Program-made: the position numbers and the translations under genes | Assembly: GCF_003344965.1 (NCBI RefSeq) | Contig: NZ_CP031194.1 | Location: 2,790,001 to 2,854,000, forward strand | Direction: 5' to 3' | DNA length: 64,000 nt | From: Streptomyces paludis | GTDB taxonomy: Bacteria; Actinomycetota; Actinomycetes; Streptomycetales; Streptomycetaceae | In this document: piece by piece, positions 27,165 through 35,373 of the stretch | How the letters are laid out: every line of letters starts with the position of its first letter | Position numbering within the stretch: position 1 is the first letter of the stretch | The notes under the pieces: model-generated | What the model was told of the DNA's origin: nothing | What the model saw: the letters and a program-made list of their open reading frames with translations, nothing else | Databases searched by the model: none

Positions 27165-27845
27165 GTGAAGGACGTGCAGGACAGAGTGCGTGTGGTCATC
27201 GCCGAGGACTCGGTGCTGCTGCGGGAGGGCCTGACCAGGCTGCTGACCGACCGCGGGCACGACGTGGTCGCGGGCGTGGGTGACGGCGAGGCGCTGGTCA
27301 AGACCGTCGACGATCTGGTGGGCGCGGGGACGCCGCCGGACGTGGTGGTGGCGGACGTACGGATGCCGCCGACCCACACCGACGAGGGCGTACGGGCGGC
27401 GGTGCGGCTGCGCAAGGACCACCCGGGGATCGGGGTGCTGGTGCTGTCGCAGTACGTCGAGGAGCAGTACGCGACCGAGCTGCTGGGCGGCAGCAGCCGG
27501 GGCGTCGGGTATCTGCTGAAGGACCGGGTCGCGGAGGTCCGGGAGTTCGTGGACGCCGTGGTCCGGGTGGCGGGCGGCGGTACGGCGCTGGATCCCGAGG
27601 TGGTGGCCCAGCTGCTCGGCCGGAGCCGCAAGCAGGATGTGCTGGCCGGGCTGACCCCGCGTGAGCGGGAGGTGCTGGGGCTGATGGCCGAGGGCCGGAC
27701 GAACTCGGCGGTGGCCAAGCAGCTCGTGGTGAGCGACGGCGCGGTCGAGAAGCACGTCAGCAATATCTTCCTGAAGCTCGGGCTGTCGCCGAGCGTGGGC
27801 GATCACCGCCGGGTGCTGGCCGTACTGACGTATCTCAGATCCTGA
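27165..27845 (+). CDS. NarL/FixJ-family response regulator
   Basis: This 226-residue regulator has a receiver domain with the acidic pair in IAEDS (Glu14, Asp15), the phospho-acceptor Asp64 in VVADVRMPP, and the conserved lysine in YLLKDRV. A LuxR-type helix-turn-helix follows: LTPREREVLGLMAEGRTNSAVAKQLVVSDGAVEKHVSNIFLKL. It presumably takes phosphate from both upstream kinases. Its DNA targets are unknown; the repeats upstream of nuo2 are a candidate. The GTG at 27165 was chosen over an internal GTG at 27189. Confidence 0.92.
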   Translation: MKDVQDRVRVVIAEDSVLLREGLTRLLTDRGHDVVAGVGDGEALVKTVDDLVGAGTPPDVVVADVRMPPTHTDEGVRAAVRLRKDHPGIGVLVLSQYVEEQYATELLGGSSRGVGYLLKDRVAEVREFVDAVVRVAGGGTALDPEVVAQLLGRSRKQDVLAGLTPREREVLGLMAEGRTNSAVAKQLVVSDGAVEKHVSNIFLKLGLSPSVGDHRRVLAVLTYLRS

Positions 27846-28187
27846 TCCGGTACGGTCCCGGCCGGTCCGGATCGGCCGCTCCGGATCGCGCTCCAGCGCG
27901 CCTCAAGCGCGGCCCCGAACAGTCCACCGTCGAATACAGGTGCGAATCCGCCCCGCCATCGAAACCAGCAGAAGTCCTAGACACAAAGGCTGAGGGCACG
28001 TCAGCCCTCTTCCGCACACACAAGGCCGGGAAGCATGACAAATTGGTACGCCGAGACGTCGCGCACGGCGTCCGCCGTCCGGCCGGTCAAGGAAAGGCAA
28101 TCCTTACCGACGTAGGGTGGCCGGTCTCCGGGACCGCCGGGCGACCGGCACGCTCCGGGCCCGCCGCCTCCAAGGAGGTCAAGTTCA
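27846..28187 (+). other. 342-base leader region upstream of korA
   Basis: No clear gene fills this gap. It holds two mutually exclusive small hairpins: GGCTGA (27988-27993) with TCAGCC (28001-28006), and GAGGGC (27992-27997) with GCCCTC (28004-28009). It also holds a 26-codon reading frame at 28035-28115 and ends in AAGGAGGT, nine bases before the korA GTG. One hairpin may end the regulator transcript. No known riboswitch was recognised. Confidence 0.5.
28035..28115 (+). CDS. Possible 26-residue leader peptide
   Basis: A short frame starts MTNWYAETSRTASAVRP and ends SLPT before a TAG stop. AAGG lies nine bases upstream of its ATG, and korA begins 72 bases after it. It has no recognised relatives and could be chance. 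Confidence 0.2.
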   Translation: MTNWYAETSRTASAVRPVKERQSLPT

Positions 28188-30155
28188 GTGACCAGCCAGG
28201 TCAGTAGCCCGGCCGAGCAGGCCGACGAGACCCACGGTGCGGGCGGCGGCGACGACCGCGCCCTCGGCGAACAGCGAGCGCCGCTGCGCAGACGCGCGGG
28301 CGACAAGGAAGTCCGCCGTCTGGACCGGGTGATCATCCGTTTCGCGGGTGACTCGGGCGACGGGATGCAGCTGACGGGCGACCGGTTCACCTCGGAGACC
28401 GCGTCCTTCGGGAACGACCTGTCGACACTGCCGAACTTCCCGGCGGAGATCCGGGCCCCCGCCGGGACCCTGCCGGGTGTCTCCTCCTTCCAGCTGCACT
28501 TCGCCGACCACGACATCCTCACCCCGGGCGACGCGCCGAACGTGCTCGTCGCGATGAACCCGGCGGCGCTGAAGGCGAACATCGGCGATGTGCCGCGCGG
28601 CGCGGACATCATCGTGAACACCGACGAGTTCACCAAGCGCCCGATGGCCAAGGTCGGTTACCAGGTCTCCCCGCTGGAGGACGGCTCGCTCGACGCGTAC
28701 CGGATCCACCCGGTGCCGCTGACGACACTGACGATCGAGGCGCTCAAGGAGTTCGGGCTGCCCCGCAGGGAGGCCGAGCGCAGCAAGAACATGTTCGCGC
28801 TCGGGCTGCTGTCGTGGATGTACCACCGGCCCACGGAGGGGACGGAGCGCTTCCTCCGGGTCAAGTTCGCGAAGAAGCCGCAGATCGCCGAGGCGAACGT
28901 GGCCGCGTTCCGGGCCGGCTGGAACTTCGGCGAGACGACCGAGGACTTCGCGGTCAGCTACGAAGTGGCCCCGGCCGGCGCCGCGTTCCCGCCCGGCACG
29001 TACCGCAACATCTCCGGCAATCTCGCCCTCTCGTACGGTCTGATCGCCGCCGGCCACCAGGCGGAGCTGCCGCTCTACCTCGGCTCGTACCCGATCACCC
29101 CGGCCTCGGACATCCTGCACGAGCTGTCCAAGCACAAGAACTTCGGCGTACGGACCTTCCAGGCCGAGGACGAGATCGCCGCCATCGGCGCGGCCCTGGG
29201 CGCGGCCTTCGGCGGCGCGCTCGCCGTGACCACCACCTCCGGGCCCGGGGTGGCGCTCAAGTCGGAGACGATCGGGCTCGCGGTCTCGCTGGAGCTGCCG
29301 CTGCTCGTCGTCGCCATCCAGCGCGGCGGCCCGTCCACCGGGCTGCCCACCAAGACGGAGCAGGCCGATCTCCTCCAGGCGATGTACGGGCGCAACGGCG
29401 AGGCCCCGGTGCCGGTGCTCGCGCCCCGGACGCCGGCCGACTGCTTCGACACCGCGCTGGACGCGGCCCGGATCGCGCTGACGTACCGTACGCCGGTCCT
29501 GCTGCTCTCCGACGGCTATCTCGCCAACGGCTCCGAGCCCTGGCGGGTCCCGGACACCGCTGAACTCCCCGATCTGCGGGTCCGGTTCGCCACCGCCGCG
29601 AACCATGAACTGGCCGACGGCACCGAGGTGTTCTGGCCGTACAAACGCGACCCGCTGACGCTGGCGCGGCCCTGGGCTGTCCCCGGCACACCCGGTCTCG
29701 AACACCGGATCGGCGGCATCGAGAAGCAGGACGGCACGGGCAATATCTCCTACGACCCGGCCAACCACGACTTCATGGTCCGCACCCGGCAGGCCAAGAT
29801 CGACGGCATCGAGGTCCCCGCCACCGGGGTCGACGATCCGGACGGCGCCCGCACGCTGGTGCTGGGCTGGGGCTCGACCTACGGGCCGATCACCGCCGCC
29901 GTGCGCCGACTGCGCGCGGCGGGCGTGCCGATCGCGCAGGCGCATCTGCGCCATCTCAACCCCTTCCCGCGCGATCTGGGGGAGGTGCTGCGCCGTTACG
30001 ACAAGGTCGTGGTGCCGGAGATGAACCTCGGTCAGCTCGCCACGATGATCCGCGCGAAGTATCTGGTCGACGCCCACTCGTACAACCAGGTCAACGGCAT
30101 GCCGTTCAAGGCCGAGCAGCTCGCCACGGCCCTCAAGGAGGCCATCGATGCCTGA
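28188..30155 (+). CDS. korA: 2-oxoacid:ferredoxin oxidoreductase, fused gamma-alpha subunit
   Basis: KorA (655 residues) is the fused gamma/alpha subunit of a 2-oxoglutarate (or other 2-oxoacid):ferredoxin oxidoreductase, which makes acyl-CoA, CO2 and reduced ferredoxin. The gamma part begins RLDRVIIRFAGDSGDGMQLTGDR. The alpha part begins near NISGNLALSYGLIAAG, with the YPITPASDILHELS motif for the alpha-type TPP-binding/CoA region and TTTSGPGVALKSE. AAGGAGGT lies nine bases before the GTG. It overlaps korB by eight bases. No ferredoxin gene is beside it. Confidence 0.94.
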   Translation: MTSQVSSPAEQADETHGAGGGDDRALGEQRAPLRRRAGDKEVRRLDRVIIRFAGDSGDGMQLTGDRFTSETASFGNDLSTLPNFPAEIRAPAGTLPGVSSFQLHFADHDILTPGDAPNVLVAMNPAALKANIGDVPRGADIIVNTDEFTKRPMAKVGYQVSPLEDGSLDAYRIHPVPLTTLTIEALKEFGLPRREAERSKNMFALGLLSWMYHRPTEGTERFLRVKFAKKPQIAEANVAAFRAGWNFGETTEDFAVSYEVAPAGAAFPPGTYRNISGNLALSYGLIAAGHQAELPLYLGSYPITPASDILHELSKHKNFGVRTFQAEDEIAAIGAALGAAFGGALAVTTTSGPGVALKSETIGLAVSLELPLLVVAIQRGGPSTGLPTKTEQADLLQAMYGRNGEAPVPVLAPRTPADCFDTALDAARIALTYRTPVLLLSDGYLANGSEPWRVPDTAELPDLRVRFATAANHELADGTEVFWPYKRDPLTLARPWAVPGTPGLEHRIGGIEKQDGTGNISYDPANHDFMVRTRQAKIDGIEVPATGVDDPDGARTLVLGWGSTYGPITAAVRRLRAAGVPIAQAHLRHLNPFPRDLGEVLRRYDKVVVPEMNLGQLATMIRAKYLVDAHSYNQVNGMPFKAEQLATALKEAIDA

Positions 30156-31227
30156 CGACATGACGACCAGGGCCATCAGCAACGAGCTGCTGACACTGGT
30201 GCCCCGGGCCGAGTCCAAGCAGGTCATGAAGGACTTCAAGTCAGACCAGGAGGTCCGCTGGTGCCCCGGCTGCGGGGACTACGCGGTCCTCGCCGCCGTC
30301 CAGGGCTTCATGCCGGAGCTGGGTCTCGCCAGAGAGAACATCGTGTTCGTCTCGGGCATCGGCTGCTCCTCCCGCTTCCCGTACTACATGAATACGTACG
30401 GGATGCACTCGATCCACGGCCGCGCGCCCGCCATCGCGACCGGGCTCGCCACCTCGCGCCGTGATCTGTCGGTCTGGGTGGTAACCGGCGACGGCGACGC
30501 GCTCTCCATCGGCGGCAACCATCTGATCCACGCACTGCGCCGGAACGTCAATCTGAAGATCCTGCTGTTCAACAACCGGATCTACGGACTGACCAAGGGC
30601 CAGTACTCCCCCACCTCCGAGGTAGGGAAGATCACCAAGTCGACGCCGATGGGCTCGCTGGACGCGCCCTTCAACCCGGTGTCCCTGGCGCTCGGCGCGG
30701 AGGCGTCGTTCGTGGCCCGCACGGTCGACTCGGACCGCAAGCATCTGACGGAGGTGCTGCGGCAGGCCGCCGAGCACCCGGGCACGGCGCTGGTGGAGAT
30801 CTACCAGAACTGCAACATCTTCAACGACGGCGCCTTCGAGGTCCTCAAGGACAAGGAGCGGGCGGCGGAGGCGGTGATCCGGCTGGAGCACGGACAGCCG
30901 ATGCGCTTCGGCACGGACGGCGCGAAGGGCGTCGTACGGAACCGGGCCACCGGCGATCTGGAGGTCGTCCCCGTCACCGCCGCGAACGAGGCGGACGTCC
31001 TCGTCCACGACGCGCACGCGGCGAGCCCGACCACCGCGTTCGCGCTCTCGCGCCTCGCCGACGCGGACACGCTGCACCACACGCCCATCGGGGTGCTGCG
31101 CAGCGTGAAGCGGCCGGTCTACGACACGCTGATGTCCGACCAGCTGGACGCGGCGGTCGAGCGGCAGGGCAAGGGCGACCTCGGCGCGCTGCTGGCGGGC
31201 GGCGACACCTGGACGGTCGCGGGCTGA
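30148..31227 (+). CDS. korB: 2-oxoacid:ferredoxin oxidoreductase, beta subunit
   Basis: KorB (359 residues) binds thiamine diphosphate and one [4Fe-4S] cluster. The cluster cysteines are in RWCPGCGDYAV, SGIGCSSRFPYY and IYQNCNIFN. The TPP motif runs from GDGDALSIGGNH to LLFNNRIYGLTKGQYSPTS. AAGGAGG precedes the ATG by six bases. It acts with KorA in the cytosol and hands electrons to a ferredoxin. Downstream, a strong hairpin ends the unit. Confidence 0.95.
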   Translation: MPDDMTTRAISNELLTLVPRAESKQVMKDFKSDQEVRWCPGCGDYAVLAAVQGFMPELGLARENIVFVSGIGCSSRFPYYMNTYGMHSIHGRAPAIATGLATSRRDLSVWVVTGDGDALSIGGNHLIHALRRNVNLKILLFNNRIYGLTKGQYSPTSEVGKITKSTPMGSLDAPFNPVSLALGAEASFVARTVDSDRKHLTEVLRQAAEHPGTALVEIYQNCNIFNDGAFEVLKDKERAAEAVIRLEHGQPMRFGTDGAKGVVRNRATGDLEVVPVTAANEADVLVHDAHAASPTTAFALSRLADADTLHHTPIGVLRSVKRPVYDTLMSDQLDAAVERQGKGDLGALLAGGDTWTVAG

Positions 31228-31252
31228 GCGCCGCCCGGATCGAAAGCTAAAC

Positions 31253-31298
31253 CGAGGCCCGGATCCCCTATTCCGCCGTCAGGGGGGTCCGGGCCTCG
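31253..31298 (+). terminator. Terminator after korB
   Basis: A 16-bp stem with one G-T pair (31253-31268 with 31283-31298) encloses a 14-nt loop, 25 bases past the korB stop. It overlaps the end of the converging HxlR-type gene, including its stop codon. Confidence 0.8.
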
Positions 31299-31654
31299 TC
31301 GTACGCCTCCCGCGCCTGGAAGACCTCCTCCAGCCGCCGTTCGGTCCAGCGCGCCAGCCCCCACACCTGCTCGGCGGCCTCCCGCCCCAGCTCCGTCAGC
31401 GAGTAGTCCACGCGCGGCGGGATGACGGCCTTGGCGTCGCGGTGGACGAAGCCGTCGCGCTCCAGCGTCTGGAGGGTCTGGGCGAGCATCTTCTCGCTGA
31501 CACCGCCGACCTCGCGCCGCAGCTCGCTGAAGCGGTACGAGCGCTCCAGCAGCGCGGCCAGGACCAGCACGCCCCAGCGGCTCGTGACGTGCTCCAGGAC
31601 GAGCCGGGAGGGGCACATCGTCCGGTTGACGTTCGGCGTATTACTTACTGTCAT
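31268..31654 (-). CDS. HxlR-family transcriptional regulator
   Basis: This 128-residue winged-helix repressor-type protein has the HxlR layout: a conserved Cys14 (TMCPSRLVLEHVTSRWG), RYRFSELRREVGGVSEKMLAQTLQTLERDGFV as recognition region (YRFSELRREV...), and the wing PPRVDYSLTELG. Related proteins (QorR, HypR) sense quinones or aldehydes through this cysteine. It is divergent from an NmrA/QorB-like reductase gene with an inverted repeat between them, so it probably controls that gene. AAGG lies before the ATG. Confidence 0.9.
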   Translation of the reverse strand: MTVSNTPNVNRTMCPSRLVLEHVTSRWGVLVLAALLERSYRFSELRREVGGVSEKMLAQTLQTLERDGFVHRDAKAVIPPRVDYSLTELGREAAEQVWGLARWTERRLEEVFQAREAYDEARTPLTAE

Positions 31655-31657
31655 ACC

Positions 31658-31682
31658 AGTACCTTACTTCAAGGTGGGTACT
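31658..31682. promoter_or_regulatory. Candidate operator between HxlR and reductase genes
   Basis: AGTACC (31658-31663) and GGTACT (31677-31682) form an exact inverted repeat with a 13-base spacer, just upstream of the HxlR start. Spacing of 19 bases centre to centre suits a winged-helix dimer. Confidence 0.45.
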
Positions 31683-31758
31683 TTCACTTAGTTAGTGCGG
31701 CCCATAAGGTGAGTGCATTCGATACCGCACAAAACCGCACGGACTGGAGACCACCCCC

Positions 31759-32619
31759 ATGAGCATCGTCGTCACCGGAGCCACCGGACACCTCGGCCGT
31801 CTCGTCGTGGAAGCCCTGCTCGCCGCCGATGTACCGGCCGACGGGATCGCCGCCGTCGTCAGGAACAAGGAGAAGGCCGCCGGGCTCGTGGCCCTCGGTG
31901 TCGAGCTGCGGGTCGCCGACTACAGCGCCCCCGAGACGCTGAAGGACGCCTTCCGCTCCGGCGACCGGGTCCTACTGGTCTCCGGCAGCGAGGTCGGACA
32001 GCGCGTGGCGCAGCACACCGCCGTCATCGACGCCGCGAAGGCGGCGGGCGTGGCCCAGCTCGCGTACACCGGTGTCCTGGGCGGCCCGGAGGCCGACTTC
32101 GACCTGGCGGCCGAGCACAAGATCACCGAGCAGGCGATCCTGGACTCCGGTCTGCCGTACACCTTCCTGCGCAACGGCTGGTACACGGAGAACTACACCG
32201 ACAACCTCGCGCCGGTGCTGGAGCACGGCGCCGTCGTCGCCAACGCGGGCGAGGGCCGGATCGCCTCCGCGACCCGCGCGGACTACGCCGCCGCTGCCGC
32301 CGCCGTCCTGACCGGCGAGGGCCACCTGAACAAGGCGTACGAGCTGAGCGGCGACACGGCGTGGTCGCTCGCGGAGTACGCGGCCGAGATCGCGCGCCAG
32401 ACCGGCAAGGACATCGCGTACAGCAACGTGCCGGCCGAGACCCATCTCCAGATCCTGACCGGCGCCGGCCTGCCCGAGGCGTTCGCCGCGATCCTCGTGG
32501 ACGTGGACGCCGCGATCGAGCGCGGGCGGCTGGCCGGCACCACCGGCGACCTGGCGCGGCTGACCGGCCGTCCGACCACGCCGTTCGCCGAGACGATCGC
32601 CACGGCGCTCAAGGGCTGA
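31759..32619 (+). CDS. NmrA/QorB-like NAD(P)H-dependent reductase
   Basis: This 286-residue atypical short-chain dehydrogenase has the dinucleotide motif VTGATGHLGRLVVEALL, VADYSAPETLKDAF, and the block YTGVLGGPEADFDLAAEHKITEQAILDSGLPYTFLRNGWYTENY. It is closest in pattern to QorB/YtfG-type NAD(P)H:quinone reductases, which detoxify quinones in the cytosol. GGAGA lies eight bases before the ATG. It is divergent from the HxlR-type regulator, which matches the known QorR/qor arrangement in other actinobacteria. Confidence 0.88.
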   Translation: MSIVVTGATGHLGRLVVEALLAADVPADGIAAVVRNKEKAAGLVALGVELRVADYSAPETLKDAFRSGDRVLLVSGSEVGQRVAQHTAVIDAAKAAGVAQLAYTGVLGGPEADFDLAAEHKITEQAILDSGLPYTFLRNGWYTENYTDNLAPVLEHGAVVANAGEGRIASATRADYAAAAAAVLTGEGHLNKAYELSGDTAWSLAEYAAEIARQTGKDIAYSNVPAETHLQILTGAGLPEAFAAILVDVDAAIERGRLAGTTGDLARLTGRPTTPFAETIATALKG

Positions 32620-32683
32620 CGGCCACGCCCACCTCGGTCCCGCAACACCCTCTGCGGCGTCATGACCGTATGACGATACGAAC

Positions 32684-32713
32684 ATGACATCCTGGCCCGC
32701 GCGGCGCTACCTT
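32684..32713 (+). promoter_or_regulatory. Possible promoter upstream of rarD
   Basis: ATGACA (32684-32689) and TACCTT (32708-32713) are 18 bases apart, a moderate match to a streptomycete housekeeping promoter, 55 bases before the rarD start. Confidence 0.25.
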
Positions 32714-32768
32714 CGACGGGGCTCGTCCGTCCCGGCAGGGGACGGCGCGCGCGGGACGGGGAGGTCCA

Positions 32769-33797
32769 GTGAAAGCGGAGGGCGAACAGCGGGCGGGACT
32801 GCTGTACGGGATCGGCGCCTACGGCATGTGGGGGCTGGTCCCGCTCTACTGGCCGCTCCTCCATCCGGCCGGCGCCATGGAGATCCTCGCCCACCGGATG
32901 GTCTGGTCCCTGGGCGTCGTCGTGATCACGCTCCTGGTGCTGCGCCGCTGGGCGTGGATACGGGAGCTGCTGCGGCAGCCGCGCAGGCTGGCGCTCATCG
33001 CGGTGGCCGCCTCCACGATCTCCGTCAACTGGGGCGTCTACATCTGGGCGGTCAACACCGGCCGGGTCGTGGAGGCGTCCCTCGGGTACTTCATCAACCC
33101 GCTGGTGACCATCGCCATGGGCGTCCTGCTGCTCAAGGAGCGGCTGCGGGCGGCCCAGTGGACGGCGGTCGGTATCGCCATCGGCGCCGTGCTGGTCCTC
33201 GCGGTCGGCTACGGGCGACCGCCGTGGATCTCGCTGACGCTCGCCTTCTCGTTCGCGACGTACGGACTGGTCAAGAAGAAGGTCAACCTCGGCGGTCTGG
33301 AGTCGCTGGCGGCCGAGACCGCCGTGCTCTTCCTGCCCGCGCTCGGCTATCTCATCTGGCTGAGCGCGACCGGCGCGGCCACGATCGGCTCCGGGGGCGC
33401 GGGCCATGTGGCGCTGCTCGCCGGCACCGGGCTGATCACCGCCGTGCCGCTGATCTGCTTCGGCGCGGCGGCCATCCGGGTGCCGCTGTCGACGCTCGGA
33501 CTGCTCCAGTATCTGGCCCCGGTCTTCCAGTTCCTGCTGGGCATCTTCTACTTCCACGAGGAGATGCCGCCGGAGCGCTGGGCCGGCTTCTCCCTGGTCT
33601 GGCTGGCGCTGTCGGTCCTGACGTGGGACGCGCTGCGGACGGCGCACCGCAACAAGGCGCAGGTGCAGGCGCTCCGGCTGACGGCGGCGGCCGAGGCGGC
33701 GGCTGTGACTCCGGCTGTGGCGGCGTCTCCGGCTGTGACTCCGGCTCCTCAGGGGCTGACGCCCTCCGCGACGACCCCGCGCGAGCCCTCGGCCTGA
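32769..33797 (+). CDS. rarD: RarD/EamA-family membrane transporter
   Basis: RarD (342 residues) is a ten-helix drug/metabolite permease. It shows the family start GLLYGIGAYGMWGLVPLYW, EILAHRMVWSL, INPLVTIAMGVLLLKERL, and LGLLQYLAPVFQFLLGIFYFHE. The substrate is unknown. Beyond the last helix is a 50-residue Ala/Pro/Thr tail coded by short GGCTGTGACTCCGGCT repeats. The last 49 bases overlap the converging MFS gene. GGGGAGG lies five bases before the GTG. Confidence 0.9.
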   Translation: MKAEGEQRAGLLYGIGAYGMWGLVPLYWPLLHPAGAMEILAHRMVWSLGVVVITLLVLRRWAWIRELLRQPRRLALIAVAASTISVNWGVYIWAVNTGRVVEASLGYFINPLVTIAMGVLLLKERLRAAQWTAVGIAIGAVLVLAVGYGRPPWISLTLAFSFATYGLVKKKVNLGGLESLAAETAVLFLPALGYLIWLSATGAATIGSGGAGHVALLAGTGLITAVPLICFGAAAIRVPLSTLGLLQYLAPVFQFLLGIFYFHEEMPPERWAGFSLVWLALSVLTWDALRTAHRNKAQVQALRLTAAAEAAAVTPAVAASPAVTPAPQGLTPSATTPREPSA

Positions 33798-35242
33798 CCG
33801 GATCCACCGCCGGATCCGGCGGCCGGTCGGATACGGGCGTTCCGCCGCCGCAGCCCGGTGGCCATGACCAGCGCGCCGAGGACCACCCCGGCCACCGGGA
33901 CCAGCAGCGCCGCCCGGTACGCCGTCAGCGCGGCGGCCGGGGAGCCGTCCGTACCCGCGACGGCCAGGCCGTACACCGCCGTCACCGCCGAGATCCCGAC
34001 CGCCGAGCCGAACTGGGTCGCGGTGTGCAGCAGCCCGCCCGCCAGCCCCTGTTCCCCCGGGGCCACCCCGTCCGTCGCCGCGATGGCCAGCGGCCCGTAC
34101 ACCAGCGCGAAGGCGACGCCGGTCAGCAGCAGGGTCGGGAACATCGCGGCATACGTCCAGTCCGGGCCGATGGGCAGGAACAGTCCGTACGACACGATCG
34201 CGAGCAGGAATCCGCCGAGCGCCACCCGGACCGTGCCGAACCGGTTCACCAGGAGCGGGGTCAGCAGCGGGGCGAGCACCGCGTCGCACCCCATGACCAC
34301 CAGCGCGAGCGCGGTCTCCAGGGACGACCAGCCGCGCAGCTCCTGGAGGTAGAGCGTGACGACGAACTGGAAGCCGAAGAACGAGCCGACGAAGAGCAGC
34401 GCGCCCAGGTCCGCGCGGACCATCGCCGCCCGGCGGAAGATCCCGAGACGCACCAGCGGCGCGGGCGAGCGGCGCTCGATCACCGTGAAGACGCCCAGCA
34501 GCGCCAGTCCGGCGGCGAAGGCGCCGGCCGTCACCCGGAGGCCCGAACCGGCGTGTTCGAGCCGCAGGATCCCGTACGCCAGGAGCAGCATCGCCCCGGC
34601 CGCGGCGGCGGCGCCCGGCAGATCGAAGCCGCGCGGACCGCGGAGCGATGCGGGCCCGGTCCCGGATGCGGCCCGGTCGCCGCGCGGCAGCAGCCGTACG
34701 GCGGCGGCCAGGATCACCGCCGAGGTCAGCACCGGCGCGAAGAACACCCAGCGCCAGCCCAGTTCGGTCAGCAGCCCGCCGATGACCAGCCCGAGCGAGA
34801 ACCCGGCGGCGCTCGTACCGGCGAAGATCAGCAGGGCCCGGTTGCGGCGCGGCCCCTCCTCGTACGACGTGGTGATGATCGACATCGCCGCCGGTGTCAT
34901 GAACGCGGCTGCCACGCCGGTGATGAAGCGGGCCACGACCAGCGTCGCGCCGTCGCCCGCGAACCCGCCCAGGCCGGAGAAGAGCAGAAAGACCACGAGC
35001 GAGCCGAGGAACATCCGGCGACGGCCGAGCAGATCGGCCGCCCGGCCGCCGAGCAGGGTGAATCCGGCGTAGCCGAGGACGTACGCGCTCATCACCCAGG
35101 CCGCGGTGCCGGTCGACAGCCCCAGCTCGGCGCGGATCGAGGGGATGGCCACCGCGAGCATCGCGACATCGGCGCCCTCCAGGAAGACCGTCCCGCAGAG
35201 GACGAGAAGCAGCGCGACGGGTGCGGATCGGGCGGGTGACAT
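33749..35242 (-). CDS. MFS drug exporter (DHA2/EmrB-QacA type)
   Basis: This 497-residue major facilitator has about 14 helices. MFS motif A is LGGRAADLLGRRRMFLGS, antiporter motif C-like sequence is AGFSLGLVIGGLLTELGWRWVFF, and the first helix carries VFLEGADVAMLAVAIPSI with an acidic residue typical of multidrug exporters. The ATG at 35242 has AAGGGG eight bases upstream; the frame is open to 35371 through repeats but has no better start. It is divergent from an HxlR-type regulator, a common exporter/regulator pairing. Confidence 0.92.
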   Translation of the reverse strand: MSPARSAPVALLLVLCGTVFLEGADVAMLAVAIPSIRAELGLSTGTAAWVMSAYVLGYAGFTLLGGRAADLLGRRRMFLGSLVVFLLFSGLGGFAGDGATLVVARFITGVAAAFMTPAAMSIITTSYEEGPRRNRALLIFAGTSAAGFSLGLVIGGLLTELGWRWVFFAPVLTSAVILAAAVRLLPRGDRAASGTGPASLRGPRGFDLPGAAAAAGAMLLLAYGILRLEHAGSGLRVTAGAFAAGLALLGVFTVIERRSPAPLVRLGIFRRAAMVRADLGALLFVGSFFGFQFVVTLYLQELRGWSSLETALALVVMGCDAVLAPLLTPLLVNRFGTVRVALGGFLLAIVSYGLFLPIGPDWTYAAMFPTLLLTGVAFALVYGPLAIAATDGVAPGEQGLAGGLLHTATQFGSAVGISAVTAVYGLAVAGTDGSPAAALTAYRAALLVPVAGVVLGALVMATGLRRRNARIRPAAGSGGGSGQAEGSRGVVAEGVSP

Positions 35243-35255
35243 GCGGAAACCCCTT

Positions 35256-35300
35256 GAGGAGCGGCAGGCGGCGGAGCGGCAGGCGTAGGAGCGGCAGGCG
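35256..35300. repeat. Three tandem 15-bp repeats in the MFS gene leader
   Basis: Units GAGGAGCGGCAGGCG, GCGGAGCGGCAGGCG and TAGGAGCGGCAGGCG adjoin each other directly, starting 14 bases before the MFS start codon. They would lie in the 5' leader of that gene. Confidence 0.8.
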
Positions 35301-35305
35301 GAGGT

Positions 35306-35347
35306 AGCGGTTACCGGGACGAGGGTCGGTTCCTTCTTGTAACCGCT
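35306..35347. promoter_or_regulatory. Candidate HxlR operator (9-bp inverted repeat)
   Basis: AGCGGTTAC (35306-35314) and GTAACCGCT (35339-35347) are exact reverse complements, 33 bases centre to centre (three helical turns), between the MFS and regulator genes. Confidence 0.5.
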
Positions 35348-35373
35348 CACAGCCTGCGGCAGCATGACCACCT

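Noticed and set aside
27935..27975. A stretch resembling a tRNA T-loop (GGTGCGAATCC) followed by CCGCCA
   Set aside because: No D-arm, anticodon stem or acceptor pairing could be found around it, and no integrase or phage gene lies nearby, so it is not called a tRNA or attachment-site remnant.
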